Below, piece by piece: positions 43,091-53,021 of a stretch of 64,000 bases of DNA. Below the pieces are notes generated by a model that worked only from the letters and a program-made list of their open reading frames with translations, was not told the origin of the DNA and did not search any database. The position numbers were made by a program, and so were the translations under genes. The stretch spans positions 1-64,000 of the forward strand of contig NZ_KQ949079.1 in assembly GCF_001514305.1 (NCBI RefSeq), read 5' to 3'. Source of the stretch: Streptomyces dysideae. GTDB taxonomy: Bacteria > Actinomycetota > Actinomycetes > Streptomycetales > Streptomycetaceae. Within the stretch, counting starts at the first letter, position 1. Each line of letters opens with the position of its first letter.

Positions 43091-44302
43091 ATGCCCGCAG
43101 ATCTCGCCGTCATCGGACTCGGCCCGTACGGCCTGCCCCTGGCCCAGGCCGCGGTCGCCGCCGGAATCTCCACCCTCGGCTACCGGACCGGGCCCGAGCC
43201 CGGCTCCCTGAGCCCCGCCGAACTGCGCCGGATGCTCTCGGGGGGCTTCCGGCACGCCACCAGCCCCGCCGAACTCGGCCGCGTACGCACCGCCGTCATC
43301 TGTGCCCCGACCCCGCACGGCGCCGACGGCGGCCTCGACCTGAGCCAGGTGGAGACGGCCGCCCGCACCCTGGCGGAGCGGCTGCGCCCGCACACCACGG
43401 TCATCCTGGAGTCCCCCGTCCCGCCCGGCACGACCGAGGAGTTCCTCCGCCCGCTCCTCGAAGAGGGCTCACGGCTGCGCGCCGGCCGCGACTTCCACCT
43501 CGCCTACTCCCCCAGCCGCGTCGACCCCGGCAACCGCGACTTCACGCCCGCCAACACCCCCAAGGTGATCGGCGGCCTCACACCCGCGTGCACCGAGTCG
43601 GCGGCCGCCTTCTACGGCCGTCTCACCGACAAGGTGGTACGCGCGCGTGGCCCACGGGAAGCGGAGACGGTGCAGCTCCTGGAGTCCAACTACCGGCACG
43701 TCAACATCGCCCTCGTCAACGAGATGGCCGTCCTCTGCCACGACTTGGGCGTCGACCTGTGGGACGTCATCCGCTGCGCGGAGACCAAGCCGTTCGGCTA
43801 CCAGGCCTTCCGCCCCGGCCCGGGCGTCGGCGGCCACGCCGCCCCCCAGGACCTGACCGGCAGCGGCTCGGGCCGCACCCTGCGCATGGTCGAACTGGCC
43901 CAGCAGGTCAACACCCAGATGCCCCGTTACGTCGTCCAGCGCGCCGCCGCGCTCCTCAACGAGCACGGCAAGTCCGCCCGCGCCGCCCGCGTCCTCCTCC
44001 TCGGCGTCACCTACAAGCCCGACCTCGCCGACCAACAGGCCACCCCCGCCCAGGAGATCGCGATCCGCCTGATGGAACTCGGCGCCTCGGTCAGCTACCA
44101 CGACCCGCACATCCCGTCCTGGAACGTCCTGAACCGCCCGGTCCCCCGCGCCGACTCCCTCTACGAGGCGGCAGCCGACGCCGACCTGACGATCCTGCTC
44201 CAGCAGCACCGCACGTACGACCTCCAGGGCCTGTCGGTGAAGGCCCAGCTGCTGCTGGACACGCGGGGGGCCACGCCTACGGGGGCGGCGCACCGGTTGT
44301 GA
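43091..44302 (+). CDS. Nucleotide-sugar-dehydrogenase-like protein lacking catalytic residues
   Basis: 403 residues with the full UDP-glucose/UDP-ManNAc dehydrogenase fold: N-terminal NAD site IGLGPYGLPLAQAAV (8-22), central RHVNIALVNEMAVLCHDLG (202-220), and C-terminal LLLGVTYKPDLADQQATPA with SYHDPHIPS. But the catalytic positions are changed. The Cys of GGHCxPxD is Ala (HAAPQD, A250), the Lys and Asn of KxxxN are Gln195 and Ser199, the Glu of SPERV is Ser142, and the STV Thr is Pro109. Only the final Asp is kept (D254). Unlikely to oxidise a sugar to a uronic acid; a regulatory or two-electron role is possible. No sugar-polymer genes are nearby. Confidence 0.85.
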   Translation: MPADLAVIGLGPYGLPLAQAAVAAGISTLGYRTGPEPGSLSPAELRRMLSGGFRHATSPAELGRVRTAVICAPTPHGADGGLDLSQVETAARTLAERLRPHTTVILESPVPPGTTEEFLRPLLEEGSRLRAGRDFHLAYSPSRVDPGNRDFTPANTPKVIGGLTPACTESAAAFYGRLTDKVVRARGPREAETVQLLESNYRHVNIALVNEMAVLCHDLGVDLWDVIRCAETKPFGYQAFRPGPGVGGHAAPQDLTGSGSGRTLRMVELAQQVNTQMPRYVVQRAAALLNEHGKSARAARVLLLGVTYKPDLADQQATPAQEIAIRLMELGASVSYHDPHIPSWNVLNRPVPRADSLYEAAADADLTILLQQHRTYDLQGLSVKAQLLLDTRGATPTGAAHRL

Positions 44303-44399
44303 AGGGGGCGCGCGGGCGGGGCGGGCTTCGGGGGCTGGTGGCACGGGGCGCGCGGCGCGGGTACCTTACGGAGACAGGTGGGGTCTGTCGCAGCGGCTA

Positions 44400-44562
44400 C
44401 TGCGGCAGGCTCCTGGATGGTTCACGGAGTGTCCGCCCCTAGGTTGTGTGGGGGCGGACACTCACCAGCCCACCAACAAGGTGGAGCCCACCGCAGTGGG
44501 TGCTGCGGCAGGCTCCTGGATGGTTCACGGAGTGTCCGCCCCTAGGTTCTTTGGGGGCGGCC
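44400..44562. repeat. Duplicated 60-bp direct repeat with hairpin
   Basis: Two near-identical copies start CTGCGGCAGGCTCCTGGATG at 44400 and 44503 (offset 103) and run about 60 bases each. Each copy holds an inverted repeat: the first, 13 bp and perfect (44427-44439 with 44451-44463), the second with two mismatches (44530-44542 with 44554-44566). Confidence 0.9.
44427..44463 (+). terminator. Terminator hairpin in first direct repeat
   Basis: Perfect 13-bp GC-rich stem with an 11-base loop, 125 bases after the stop of the dehydrogenase-like gene. The imperfect copy 103 bases on may be a second terminator. Confidence 0.65.
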
Positions 44563-44564
44563 GC

Positions 44565-44660
44565 TCACCATCCGAAAATCCGCAAGATCCACCTCCTCCG
44601 GCACTTCACCATCCGAAGACGGATCCGATCCCAGCGAGTGGGCTTGCGGTGACGTCCCAT
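44565..44660 (-). CDS. Possible 31-residue cationic peptide gene
   Basis: ATG at 44660 preceded by GGAAGGGGGCGCCC, an excellent ribosome site. The product MGRHRKPTRWDRIRLRMVKC and a further 11 residues has about 12 basic residues, three Trp and one Cys. Its stop codon is immediately followed by the hairpin of the second direct repeat. The ribosome site lies in a 13-base inverted repeat (44663-44675 with 44756-44768). It may be a real small peptide or chance; conservation is the test. Confidence 0.3.
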   Translation of the reverse strand: MGRHRKPTRWDRIRLRMVKCRRRWILRIFGW

Positions 44661-44896
44661 GGGCGCCCCCTTCCACGACACCGCCCAGTTGCCCGGTGGA
44701 CGGTCCGTTGGAAATCGGGCCGGGCCCCGAGGAGCGGGGTCCGGAACCAAGTCCTTGGAAGGGGGCGCTCCAGAAACCTGGGCGCCGACACGGACGCTAT
44801 CGCCCTCGAACCGGCTGACCAGCCCGTATCAGCCCTGAACGCAACCGCACGCCCCCGCACCACGCCACGCGCCCCGCGCAAGCCCCAGGGCACGCA

Positions 44897-44933
44897 AAAG
44901 GGCCGGTCACCCACCCGGGACGACCGACCCTTC
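44897..44933 (-). terminator. Terminator after the GuaB3-type gene
   Basis: Near-perfect stem AAGGGCCGGTC with GACCGACCCTT (one mismatch), about 15 bases after the stop codon on the minus strand. Confidence 0.65.
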
Positions 44934-44946
44934 AGACGCCGTACGA

Positions 44947-46071
44947 CTACCGCTTGTGCTGCGAGTCCGCCACCGTCACCTCGACGCGCTGGAACTCCTT
45001 CAGCTCGCTGTACCCGGTCGTGGCCATCGCCCGCCGCAGCGCCCCGAAGAGGTTCATCGAGCCGTCGGGAGTGTGGGACGGGCCCATGAGGACCTCCTCG
45101 ATGGTGCCGACCGTGCCGAGGTCCACCTTCTTGCCGCGCGGCAGCTCCTCGTTGACGGCCTCCATGCCCCAGTGGTTGCCCTTGCCCGGCGCGTCGGTCG
45201 CGCGCGCGAGCGGGGAGCCCATCATCACCGCGTCCGCGCCGCAGGCGATCGCCTTGGGGAGGTCGCCGGACCAGCCGACGCCGCCGTCCGCGATCACGTG
45301 CACATACCGGCCGCCGGACTCGTCCATGTAGTCCCGGCGGGCGGCGGCGACATCGGCCACCGCGGTCGCCATCGGGACCTGGATGCCCAGTACATTGCGC
45401 GTGGTGTGCGCCGCACCGCCACCGAAGCCGACCAGGACGCCCGCCGCGCCGGTGCGCATCAGGTGCAGGGCCGCGGTGTACGTGGCGCAGCCGCCCACGA
45501 TCACCGGGACGTCGAGCTCGTAGATGAACTGCTTCAGGTTCAGCGGCTCGGAGGCGCCGGAGACGTGTTCCGCCGACACCGTCGTACCGCGGATGACGAA
45601 GATGTCCACGCCCGCGTCCACGACGGCCTTGGAGAACTGGGCCGTGCGCTGCGGGGAGAGCGCGGCCGCGGTGACCACGCCCGAGTCGCGCACCTCCTTG
45701 ATGCGCAGCCCGATCAGCTCCTCCTTGATGGGAGCGGCGTAGATCTCCTGGAGGCGGCGGGTCGCGTCGTCCGCGTCCAGCCCGGCGATCTCGTCGAGCA
45801 GCGGCTGCGGGTCCTCGTACCGCGTCCACAGGCCCTCGAGGTTCAGCACGCCGAGGCCGCCGAGCTCGCCGATGCGGATCGCGGTGGCCGGGGAGACGAC
45901 CGAGTCCATGGGGGCGGCCAGGAGGGGCAGCTCGAAACGGTAGGCGTCGATCTGCCAGGCGATCGAGACCTCCTTCGGGTCCCGCGTACGGCGGCTGGGG
46001 ACGACGGCGATGTCGTCGAAGGCGTACGCCCGGCGGCCGCGCTTGCCGCGCCCGATCTCGATCTCAGTCAC
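44947..46071 (-). CDS. IMP dehydrogenase-related protein (GuaB3 type)
   Basis: 374 residues from GTG 46071 (VTEIEIGRGKRGRRAYAFDD), the usual GuaB3 start. It lacks CBS domains. The barrel has LPLLAAPMDSVV (near 53), KQFIYELDVPVIVGGCATYTAA and the GVLVGFGGGAAHTTR phosphate loop; the usual catalytic Cys of IMPDH (GSICTTR) is replaced by GGAAHTTR. So, unlike guaB, classical IMPDH chemistry is not expected from this motif. In Streptomyces it is regularly next to guaB. Its role in vivo is unsettled. It follows guaB by 116 bases on the same strand. Confidence 0.93.
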   Translation of the reverse strand: MTEIEIGRGKRGRRAYAFDDIAVVPSRRTRDPKEVSIAWQIDAYRFELPLLAAPMDSVVSPATAIRIGELGGLGVLNLEGLWTRYEDPQPLLDEIAGLDADDATRRLQEIYAAPIKEELIGLRIKEVRDSGVVTAAALSPQRTAQFSKAVVDAGVDIFVIRGTTVSAEHVSGASEPLNLKQFIYELDVPVIVGGCATYTAALHLMRTGAAGVLVGFGGGAAHTTRNVLGIQVPMATAVADVAAARRDYMDESGGRYVHVIADGGVGWSGDLPKAIACGADAVMMGSPLARATDAPGKGNHWGMEAVNEELPRGKKVDLGTVGTIEEVLMGPSHTPDGSMNLFGALRRAMATTGYSELKEFQRVEVTVADSQHKR

Positions 46072-46187
46072 GTCTGTGGCCTTTCCCTGATGCGTTGCAG
46101 CGTCTACCAGTATCGCCGACGGGTACGACAAGGGCGGCCCCGGAGGTCCCGGAGCCGCCCTCGAAACGCTTCACGCGCGCGTGGCCG

Positions 46188-47735
<1,548 letters not shown>

Positions 47736-47862
47736 CTAACGGGAAGCACGGCTCTCTCATTCCACGGTTCCGGGTGACTCCGGGCTTCGTATGTTCGTAC
47801 GGAACCAGCGCACCACCTGTTCAAAAGAGGGGCGCTCGCTTGCCTGGGCCCACGGGAAAGGC

Positions 47863-48540
47863 CTACTGCTCGGCCAGCGCCCGCAGCCGGCTCAGTGCCC
47901 GGTGCTGCGCCACCCGCACGGCGCCGGGTGACATTCCCAACATCTGGCCGGTTTCCTCTGCCGTGAGTCCCACCGCGATGCGCAGCAGGAGCAGCTCCCG
48001 CTGGTTCTCGGGCAGGTTGGCCAGCAGTTTCTTGGCCCATTCGGCGTCGCTGCTGAGCAGCGCGCGCTCCTCCGGGCCCAGTGAGTCGTCCGGCCGCTCG
48101 GGCATCTCGTCCGAGGGGACGGCCGTGGAGCCAGGGTGGCGCATCGCGGCACGCTGCAGGTCGGCGACCTTGTGGGCGGCGATGGCGAAGACGAACGCCT
48201 CGAAGGGGCGGCCGGTGTCCTTGTAGCGCGGCAGGGCGAGCAGGACGGCGACGCAGACCTCCTGGGCGAGGTCCTCGACGAAGTGCCGCGCGTCGCCCGG
48301 GAGCCGGGACAGCCGAGTGCGGCAGTAGCGCAGCGCCAGGGGGTGGACATGGGCGAGCAGATCGTGCGTGGCCTGCTCGTCCCCGTCCACGGCGCGATGG
48401 ACGAGTGCACCGATCGCCCCTGCGGCACCGGCCGCCTCGTCGTCGCGCATCGGTCCATGGTGCCTTGTGGCCGCGGACTCCGCGGCATCGCGCCCGATGT
48501 TGTGCACCGAAGCGTTATGAGCAGGTGCGCCGGAACTCAT
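47863..48540 (-). CDS. ECF sigma factor (possible ShbA orthologue)
   Basis: 225 residues from ATG 48540 (MSSGAP), with GGAGGG 8 bases upstream; an ATG at 48450 has no ribosome site. Region 2 contains [30 protein letters not shown] and [24 protein letters not shown]; region 4 contains [41 protein letters not shown]. No anti-sigma gene is adjacent. Its place between guaB and bldM matches a conserved Streptomyces sigma gene; from memory this may be ShbA, which drives hrdB in S. griseus, but I cannot confirm. Confidence 0.85.
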   Translation of the reverse strand: MSSGAPAHNASVHNIGRDAAESAATRHHGPMRDDEAAGAAGAIGALVHRAVDGDEQATHDLLAHVHPLALRYCRTRLSRLPGDARHFVEDLAQEVCVAVLLALPRYKDTGRPFEAFVFAIAAHKVADLQRAAMRHPGSTAVPSDEMPERPDDSLGPEERALLSSDAEWAKKLLANLPENQRELLLLRIAVGLTAEETGQMLGMSPGAVRVAQHRALSRLRALAEQ

Positions 48541-48674
48541 CCCCTGCGCCCTCCCCTTCCGCTCGACCGACCCGTCCCCGAGAGACTCCACATCTCAAGG
48601 ATGCGGCATCCGCGGCGAAACGAGCAGCAGGCACCGGGCGGGCCGCTTTGCCACCCCCGCCCACCATGAGGTAG

Positions 48675-48696
48675 GCGGGGGTTCTCGAACCCCCGC
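48675..48696 (-). terminator. Terminator after bldM
   Basis: Perfect 10-bp stem GCGGGGGTTC with GAACCCCCGC around a 2-base loop, 21 bases after the bldM stop. The TTC/GAA ends resemble a tRNA T arm but no tRNA surrounds it. Confidence 0.7.
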
Positions 48697-48716
48697 TACG
48701 ACACACAGGGTGACAC

Positions 48717-49328
48717 CTAACGAACCAGGCCCCACCGGAAACCGAGCGCCACCGCGTGCGCCCGGTCCGAGGCGCCGAGCTTCTTGAACAGACGTCGGGC
48801 ATGCGTCTTGACGGTGTCCTCGGAGAGAAACAGCTCGCGGCCGATCTCGGCGTTGGACCGGCCGTGACTCATGCCCTCGAGCACCTGGATCTCACGCGCG
48901 GTGAGCGTCGGCGCGGCGCCCATCTCGGCGGAGCGCAGCCGGCGCGGGGCGAGCCGCCAGGTCGGGTCCGCGAGCGCCTGGGTGACGGTGGCGCGCAACT
49001 CCGCGCGCGACGCGTCCTTGTGGAGGTACCCGCGCGCGCCGGCGGCGACCGCGAGGGCCACGCCGTCCAGGTCCTCGGCGACGGTGAGCATGATGATGCG
49101 CGCACCGGGGTCCGCGGACAGCAGCCGCCGCACGGTCTCGACGCCGCCCAGACCGGGCATGCGTACGTCCATCAGAATCAGGTCCGAGCGGTCGGCGCCC
49201 CAGCGGCGGAGGACTTCCTCGCCGTTGGCCGCCGTCGTCACACGCTCGACGCCGGGCACGGTCGCGACCGCGCGGCGGAGCGCCTCTCGGGCAAGCGGGG
49301 AGTCGTCGCAGACGAGGACGGATGTCAT
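48717..49328 (-). CDS. bldM: BldM, atypical response regulator of development
   Basis: 203 residues, the known BldM length, from ATG 49328 with GGAGGGCGG upstream. Receiver: VLVCDDSPLAREALRR (D8/D9) and D54 in LILMDVRMPGLGGVETV. The LuxR helix-turn-helix (about 137-200) has LTAREIQVLEGMSHGRSNAEIGRELFLSEDTVKTHARRLFKKLGA. Controls aerial hypha formation and sporulation genes, partly with WhiI. Adjacent to whiD and the sigma gene, the conserved order. A match to the BldN sigma promoter lies upstream. Confidence 0.95.
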   Translation of the reverse strand: MTSVLVCDDSPLAREALRRAVATVPGVERVTTAANGEEVLRRWGADRSDLILMDVRMPGLGGVETVRRLLSADPGARIIMLTVAEDLDGVALAVAAGARGYLHKDASRAELRATVTQALADPTWRLAPRRLRSAEMGAAPTLTAREIQVLEGMSHGRSNAEIGRELFLSEDTVKTHARRLFKKLGASDRAHAVALGFRWGLVR

Positions 49329-49452
49329 GGCCGCCCTCCGCAGCTGATGCACGTCACCTTGAGCCTCCAGGCTGGTACGAAATCGTCACCTGTGCGGTCG
49401 ACCGTCTCGGACGCCTGCCCGAGCACTTGTTCCTTCAACCGCCTCCGCACTC

Positions 49453-49480
49453 TCAACGACGGTCACTCGAAAGAGTTACG
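49453..49480 (-). promoter_or_regulatory. BldN-type promoter of bldM
   Basis: On the minus strand, -35 CGTAAC (49475-49480), a 16-base spacer and -10 CGTTGA (49453-49458). This is an exact match to the sigma BldN consensus as I know it. It is about 125 bases upstream of the bldM start, giving a long 5' leader. The rest of the 380-base bldM-whiD spacer has no other clear element. Confidence 0.75.
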
Positions 49481-49709
49481 GGGCCGTGCGCTGTCTTCGG
49501 CACTCTACGTGAGGGGGCGGACACGGTGCAGACATGCGCGGCGGACCCTCAACGTTTCATCACAACAAGTGCCCCATTTAGCCCCATTTCTTCCCTTTCG
49601 CTGGCATCTGAGGCTAGATTCGCAATGAGTCATATTTTCATCTCCTTAGATCGTAGATGTACGGTCGTGAACACCGTATCCGCTCAGAACGGCTACAAGG
49701 GGTCACGCA

Positions 49710-50030
49710 ATGGCAGATTTCTCCCGCCTTCCCGGACCGAACGCGGACCTGTGGGACTGGCAGCTCCTGGCCGCCTGCCGCGGGGTGGACAGCTCGCTCT
49801 TCTTTCATCCCGAGGGCGAGCGCGGGGCGGCCCGGAGCGCTCGCGAGAACTCGGCCAAGGAGGTCTGTATGAGGTGCCCGGTACGCGCGCAGTGCGCGGC
49901 GCACGCGCTGGCGGTACGCGAACCGTACGGCGTGTGGGGCGGCTTGACCGAGGACGAGCGCGAGGAGCTCATGGGCCGGGCGCGCCACCGTCTGGTGTCG
50001 GCGTCGGCAGGCGGCGGCTCGAACACTTGA
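49710..50030 (+). CDS. whiD: WhiD, WhiB-family iron-sulfur regulator
   Basis: 106 residues. The four cluster ligands are Cys23, Cys53, Cys56 and Cys62 (AACRG, then VCMRCPVRAQC), followed by the GVWGG turn (74-78) and a basic C-terminal helix. Such proteins bind 4Fe-4S and interact with sigma factor region 4. WhiD is needed for late spore maturation. It is divergent from bldM, as in other Streptomyces. ATG has AGGGGT upstream, and a strong terminator follows. Confidence 0.93.
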   Translation: MADFSRLPGPNADLWDWQLLAACRGVDSSLFFHPEGERGAARSARENSAKEVCMRCPVRAQCAAHALAVREPYGVWGGLTEDEREELMGRARHRLVSASAGGGSNT

Positions 50031-50045
50031 AGGAACGTTTCTGCG

Positions 50046-50073
50046 ATAAGGGCACGCGCACGCGTGCCCTTAT
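50046..50073. terminator. Bidirectional terminator between whiD and the LysR gene
   Basis: Perfect 13-bp palindrome ATAAGGGCACGCG with CGCGTGCCCTTAT, 2-base loop, with T residues on the plus side. Convergent genes end on both sides. Confidence 0.85.
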
Positions 50074-50103
50074 TTCTGGGCCGAAATTTCTGGGCCGAAG
50101 CCC

Positions 50104-51012
50104 TTACTTGTGGCCCGCGGCGATCGCCAGCTGGTCCAGCGTCGCGGCCACTGCCGGGACCTGGGCCAGGTCGGGCAGCGTGAGCGCGACGATCTCCCGC
50201 CGCACCGCCGGTTCAAGCGTCAACATCCGTACGCCACGCGGCCGTACGGACTCGACGGCGAGCTGCGGCAGAACGGCGACCCCCAGCCCGGCGCCGACCA
50301 GGCCGACCACCGCCGGATAGTCGTCGGTGGCGAAGTCGATACGGGGCGTGAAGCCGGCGCCCTCGCACACCTCCACCAACTGGCCTCGACAGCGCGGGCA
50401 GCCGGCGATCCATGGCTCCTGAGCGAGGTCGCCGATGGCGACAGACCCTGAGGACGCAGTGCGCGCGAGCCGGTGCCCTTCGGGCACGAGCCCGATCAGA
50501 CGGTCCGTCAGCAGCGGGCGTACGACGAGGTCGTCCCACTCCTCGGCGCCCGCGGCACCCTCGTACCGGAAGGCGAGTGCCACGTCGCAGTCGCCCTCGC
50601 GCAGCAGCCCGACGGACTGCGGCGGCTCGGCCTCCTCCAGGGAGACGCGGGTGCCCGGATGCGCGGCGCGCAGGGCGGCGAGGGCGGTCGGTACGAGGGT
50701 GGAGCTGCCGCTGGGGAAGGAGACCAGGCGTACCCGTCCGGCCCGCAGACCCGCGATGGCGGCGACCTCCTCCTCGGCGGCGGTGAGTCCGGAGAGGATC
50801 CCGGCGGCGTGCCGGACGAGCGCCTCGCCCGCCTGGGTCAGCCGCATCTCGCGCCCGCTGCGAATGAGCAGGGGTGTGCCGACGGACGCCTCCAGGGCCT
50901 TCATCTGCTGGCTGACGGCGGGCTGGGTGCAGCCCAGTTCGCGCCCCGCCGCGGAGAAGGAGCCGGTGGCGGCGACGGCGCGCAGGACGCGCAGATGGCG
51001 GGCTTCGATCAC
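50104..51012 (-). CDS. LysR-family transcriptional regulator
   Basis: 302 residues from GTG 51012 with CGGAG upstream; the open frame runs on to 51177 but lacks a site. N-terminal winged helix (RHLRVLRAVAATGSFSAAGRELGCTQPAVSQQM, near 5-37), linker helix and a periplasmic-binding-like effector domain (about 90-290). A CxxC pair is seen near 195 (AGCPRCRGQL). It is divergent from the MOSC gene, separated by 82 bases; LysR proteins usually regulate the divergent neighbour, so the MOSC gene is its probable target. Confidence 0.9.
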   Translation of the reverse strand: MIEARHLRVLRAVAATGSFSAAGRELGCTQPAVSQQMKALEASVGTPLLIRSGREMRLTQAGEALVRHAAGILSGLTAAEEEVAAIAGLRAGRVRLVSFPSGSSTLVPTALAALRAAHPGTRVSLEEAEPPQSVGLLREGDCDVALAFRYEGAAGAEEWDDLVVRPLLTDRLIGLVPEGHRLARTASSGSVAIGDLAQEPWIAGCPRCRGQLVEVCEGAGFTPRIDFATDDYPAVVGLVGAGLGVAVLPQLAVESVRPRGVRMLTLEPAVRREIVALTLPDLAQVPAVAATLDQLAIAAGHK

Positions 51013-51094
51013 ATCTCCGAGGATAAGCGACCCTTTGGCAAGGTGCCGAATATTGCGTCGACGCTTTTGGGTTACGTCCTCTACCGTGCGAAGC

Positions 51095-51763
51095 ATGAAG
51101 CTTCTGTCTGTAAACGTGGGCCGCGCGAAGGCCGTGCCGTACACGGACCATCCGGAGGGTGTGACCGGCATCGACAAGCAGCCGGTTCAGGAGCCGGTGC
51201 GGGTGGCGGCACCCGGCCCCAAGGGCGTCGGCGGGAGCGGGCTGGCCGGGGACGCGGTCTGCACGCGGCAGCACCACGGCGGCGACGACCAGGCCGTGTA
51301 CGCGGTGGCGCGCGAGGACCTGGACGACTGGGAGCGCGAGCTGGGCCGCCCGCTGGCGAGCGGCGGTTTCGGCGAGAACCTCACGACGCTCGGCCTGGAC
51401 GTCTCCGGCGCGCTGATCGGCGAGCGCTGGCGGATAGGGCCCGAGGTGGTGCTGGAGGTGACCTGCGGGCGGATTCCGTGTGCCACCTTCCAGGGCCATG
51501 TGGGTGAGGAGCGGTGGGTGAAGCGGTTCACCGCGAAGGGAGCGCCGGGGGCGTATCTGCGGGTGATCGAACCGGGTTCGGTGCGGGCCGGCGACGCGAT
51601 CGAGATCGTGCACCGGCCGGACCACGACGTGACGGTGGCGCTGCAGTTCCGGGCGGTGACGACCGAGCGGGGGCTGTTGCCGCGGCTGCTGGCGGCCGGG
51701 GAGGCGCTGCATCCGGAGTCGCTGGAGGCGGCGCGGAAGTACGTGGCGAAGCACGGGGCCTGA
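51095..51763 (+). CDS. MOSC-domain protein (YiiM-like)
   Basis: 222 residues from ATG 51095 (MKLLSVNVGRAK). The MOSC core contains GIDKQPV, GLAGDAVCTRQHHGGDDQAVYAV and LASGGFGENLTTLGLDVSGALIGERWRIG, plus the Cys-containing VTCGRIPCATFQG. MOSC proteins handle molybdenum-cofactor sulfur chemistry or reduce N-hydroxylated compounds (YiiM group). No cofactor-synthesis genes are adjacent. It is co-located with a LysR regulator, suggesting inducible expression. Confidence 0.9.
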   Translation: MKLLSVNVGRAKAVPYTDHPEGVTGIDKQPVQEPVRVAAPGPKGVGGSGLAGDAVCTRQHHGGDDQAVYAVAREDLDDWERELGRPLASGGFGENLTTLGLDVSGALIGERWRIGPEVVLEVTCGRIPCATFQGHVGEERWVKRFTAKGAPGAYLRVIEPGSVRAGDAIEIVHRPDHDVTVALQFRAVTTERGLLPRLLAAGEALHPESLEAARKYVAKHGA

Positions 51764-51846
51764 CCGGCGGCCTCTGCGGCCCGGCAGGTTGGGGAGGCAC
51801 TGTGCAGCAAACGGACGTACACAGTCCAGGTCACTAATCTTGCGCC

Positions 51847-52620
51847 ATGACAACGGCATTGATTACGGGATCGACCGCGGGCATCGGTGCCGCGTTCGCG
51901 CGGCGACTGGCCGCTGACGGGCACAACCTCGTCCTGGTGGCCCGGGACACCAGGCGGCTGCGGGAACAGGCGACCGAGCTGCACGACCGGCACGGCATCG
52001 AGGCGGAGGTACTGACCGCCGACCTCGCCACGGACACCGGCATCGACTCGGTCGCCGCCCGGCTGTCCGACCGCAAGAACCCCGTCGACCTGCTGATCAA
52101 CAACGCGGGCTTCGGTAACAAGGGCCGCTTCCTCGACGTGTCCATGACCGACGAGCTGAAGATGCTCAAGGTCCACTGCGAGGCGGTGCTCCGGCTGACG
52201 TCGGCGGCGACGGAGGCGATGCGGGAACGGGGGCGCGGGGGTGTCGTGAACGTCGCGTCGGTCGCCGCGTTCGTGCCGCGCGGGACGTACGGGGCGTCCA
52301 AGGCGTGGGTCGTGCAGTTCACGCAGGGCGTGGCGCGGGATCTGGCGGGGAGCGGGGTGCGGCTGATGGCGCTGTGCCCCGGGTTCGTGCGGACCGAGTT
52401 CCATGAGCGGGCCGGGATGGGGACGGACAACATCCCCGGGTGGATGTGGCTCGACGCGGACAAGCTGGTGGCTGCGGCGCTGGGGGATCTGGCGCGGGGG
52501 AAGTCGGTGTCGATTCCGGATCCTCGGTACAAGGCGTTGATGGGGGTGGTGAAGGTGGTGCCGCGGGGGGTGCTCGGGGGGATCAGCTCGCGGACGGGGC
52601 GGAAGTACGGGCCGCAGTAG
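51847..52620 (+). CDS. Short-chain dehydrogenase/reductase
   Basis: 257 residues, classical SDR. NAD(P) site TALITGSTAGIGAAFARRLA (near 3), NNAG at about 91 (LLINNAGFGNKG), and catalytic Ser-Tyr-Lys in VVNVASVAAFVPRGTYGASKAW (Tyr near 154, Lys near 158). The arginine after the first strand (VARDTRRL) suggests NADPH use. It is probably a ketone or aldehyde reductase with unknown substrate. It has its own start 84 bases after the MOSC gene. Confidence 0.9.
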   Translation: MTTALITGSTAGIGAAFARRLAADGHNLVLVARDTRRLREQATELHDRHGIEAEVLTADLATDTGIDSVAARLSDRKNPVDLLINNAGFGNKGRFLDVSMTDELKMLKVHCEAVLRLTSAATEAMRERGRGGVVNVASVAAFVPRGTYGASKAWVVQFTQGVARDLAGSGVRLMALCPGFVRTEFHERAGMGTDNIPGWMWLDADKLVAAALGDLARGKSVSIPDPRYKALMGVVKVVPRGVLGGISSRTGRKYGPQ

Positions 52621-53021
52621 CCCGAGCCGACTCCGTTGGTTCCGTTCGCGGAGCCTCGACGGCGTCGGGGACCACTCGGGGTTCCCATCGGGCACGGCGC
52701 CCAGCCCGTCCAGCCATGTCCCCTCCCCAGCATTGTCTGCGCCGCCGGCTTGCGGCCGAGTGCGGACCCCACCACCGGGGCCGGCAGCTCGGCCGCGCGG
52801 CTGCTCACATGGGTGAGGCCGGCGTCGAGGCCGGCCAGTGCGACCGCTCGGTCGCTGTCAGCGCACCGCGGGCGCCGCCATGATCTGGTTGTTGTCGCCC
52901 GTGACGGCGACACCGATGCAGCCGCCCGCGGACACGGACCGCTCCCCCCGGGACGCGATACCGCTCCGGTGGGAGAATAGTGCTGTTCATCCGGGACCCA
53001 GGGGGGCCGGGAGGCGGCACC
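52621..53021. other. Gene-free spacer
   Basis: About 400 bases between two plus-strand genes. No RNA gene, repeat or convincing frame is visible. Frames on either strand have no ribosome site and no recognisable motif. It probably holds the promoter of the SnoaL-type gene near its right end. Confidence 0.5.

Noticed and set aside
44947..46071. Second functional copy of IMP dehydrogenase
   Set aside because: It lacks CBS domains and the Cys loop GSICTTR, so it is the related GuaB3-type protein rather than a duplicate guaB.
48675..48696. tRNA-like T arm (GGTTC with GAACC)
   Set aside because: No acceptor, D or anticodon arm can be built around it; it is a terminator palindrome after bldM.
52621..53021. 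A possible fragment of a gene on the minus strand in the 400-base spacer
   Set aside because: No recognisable motif, start or ribosome site could be found.
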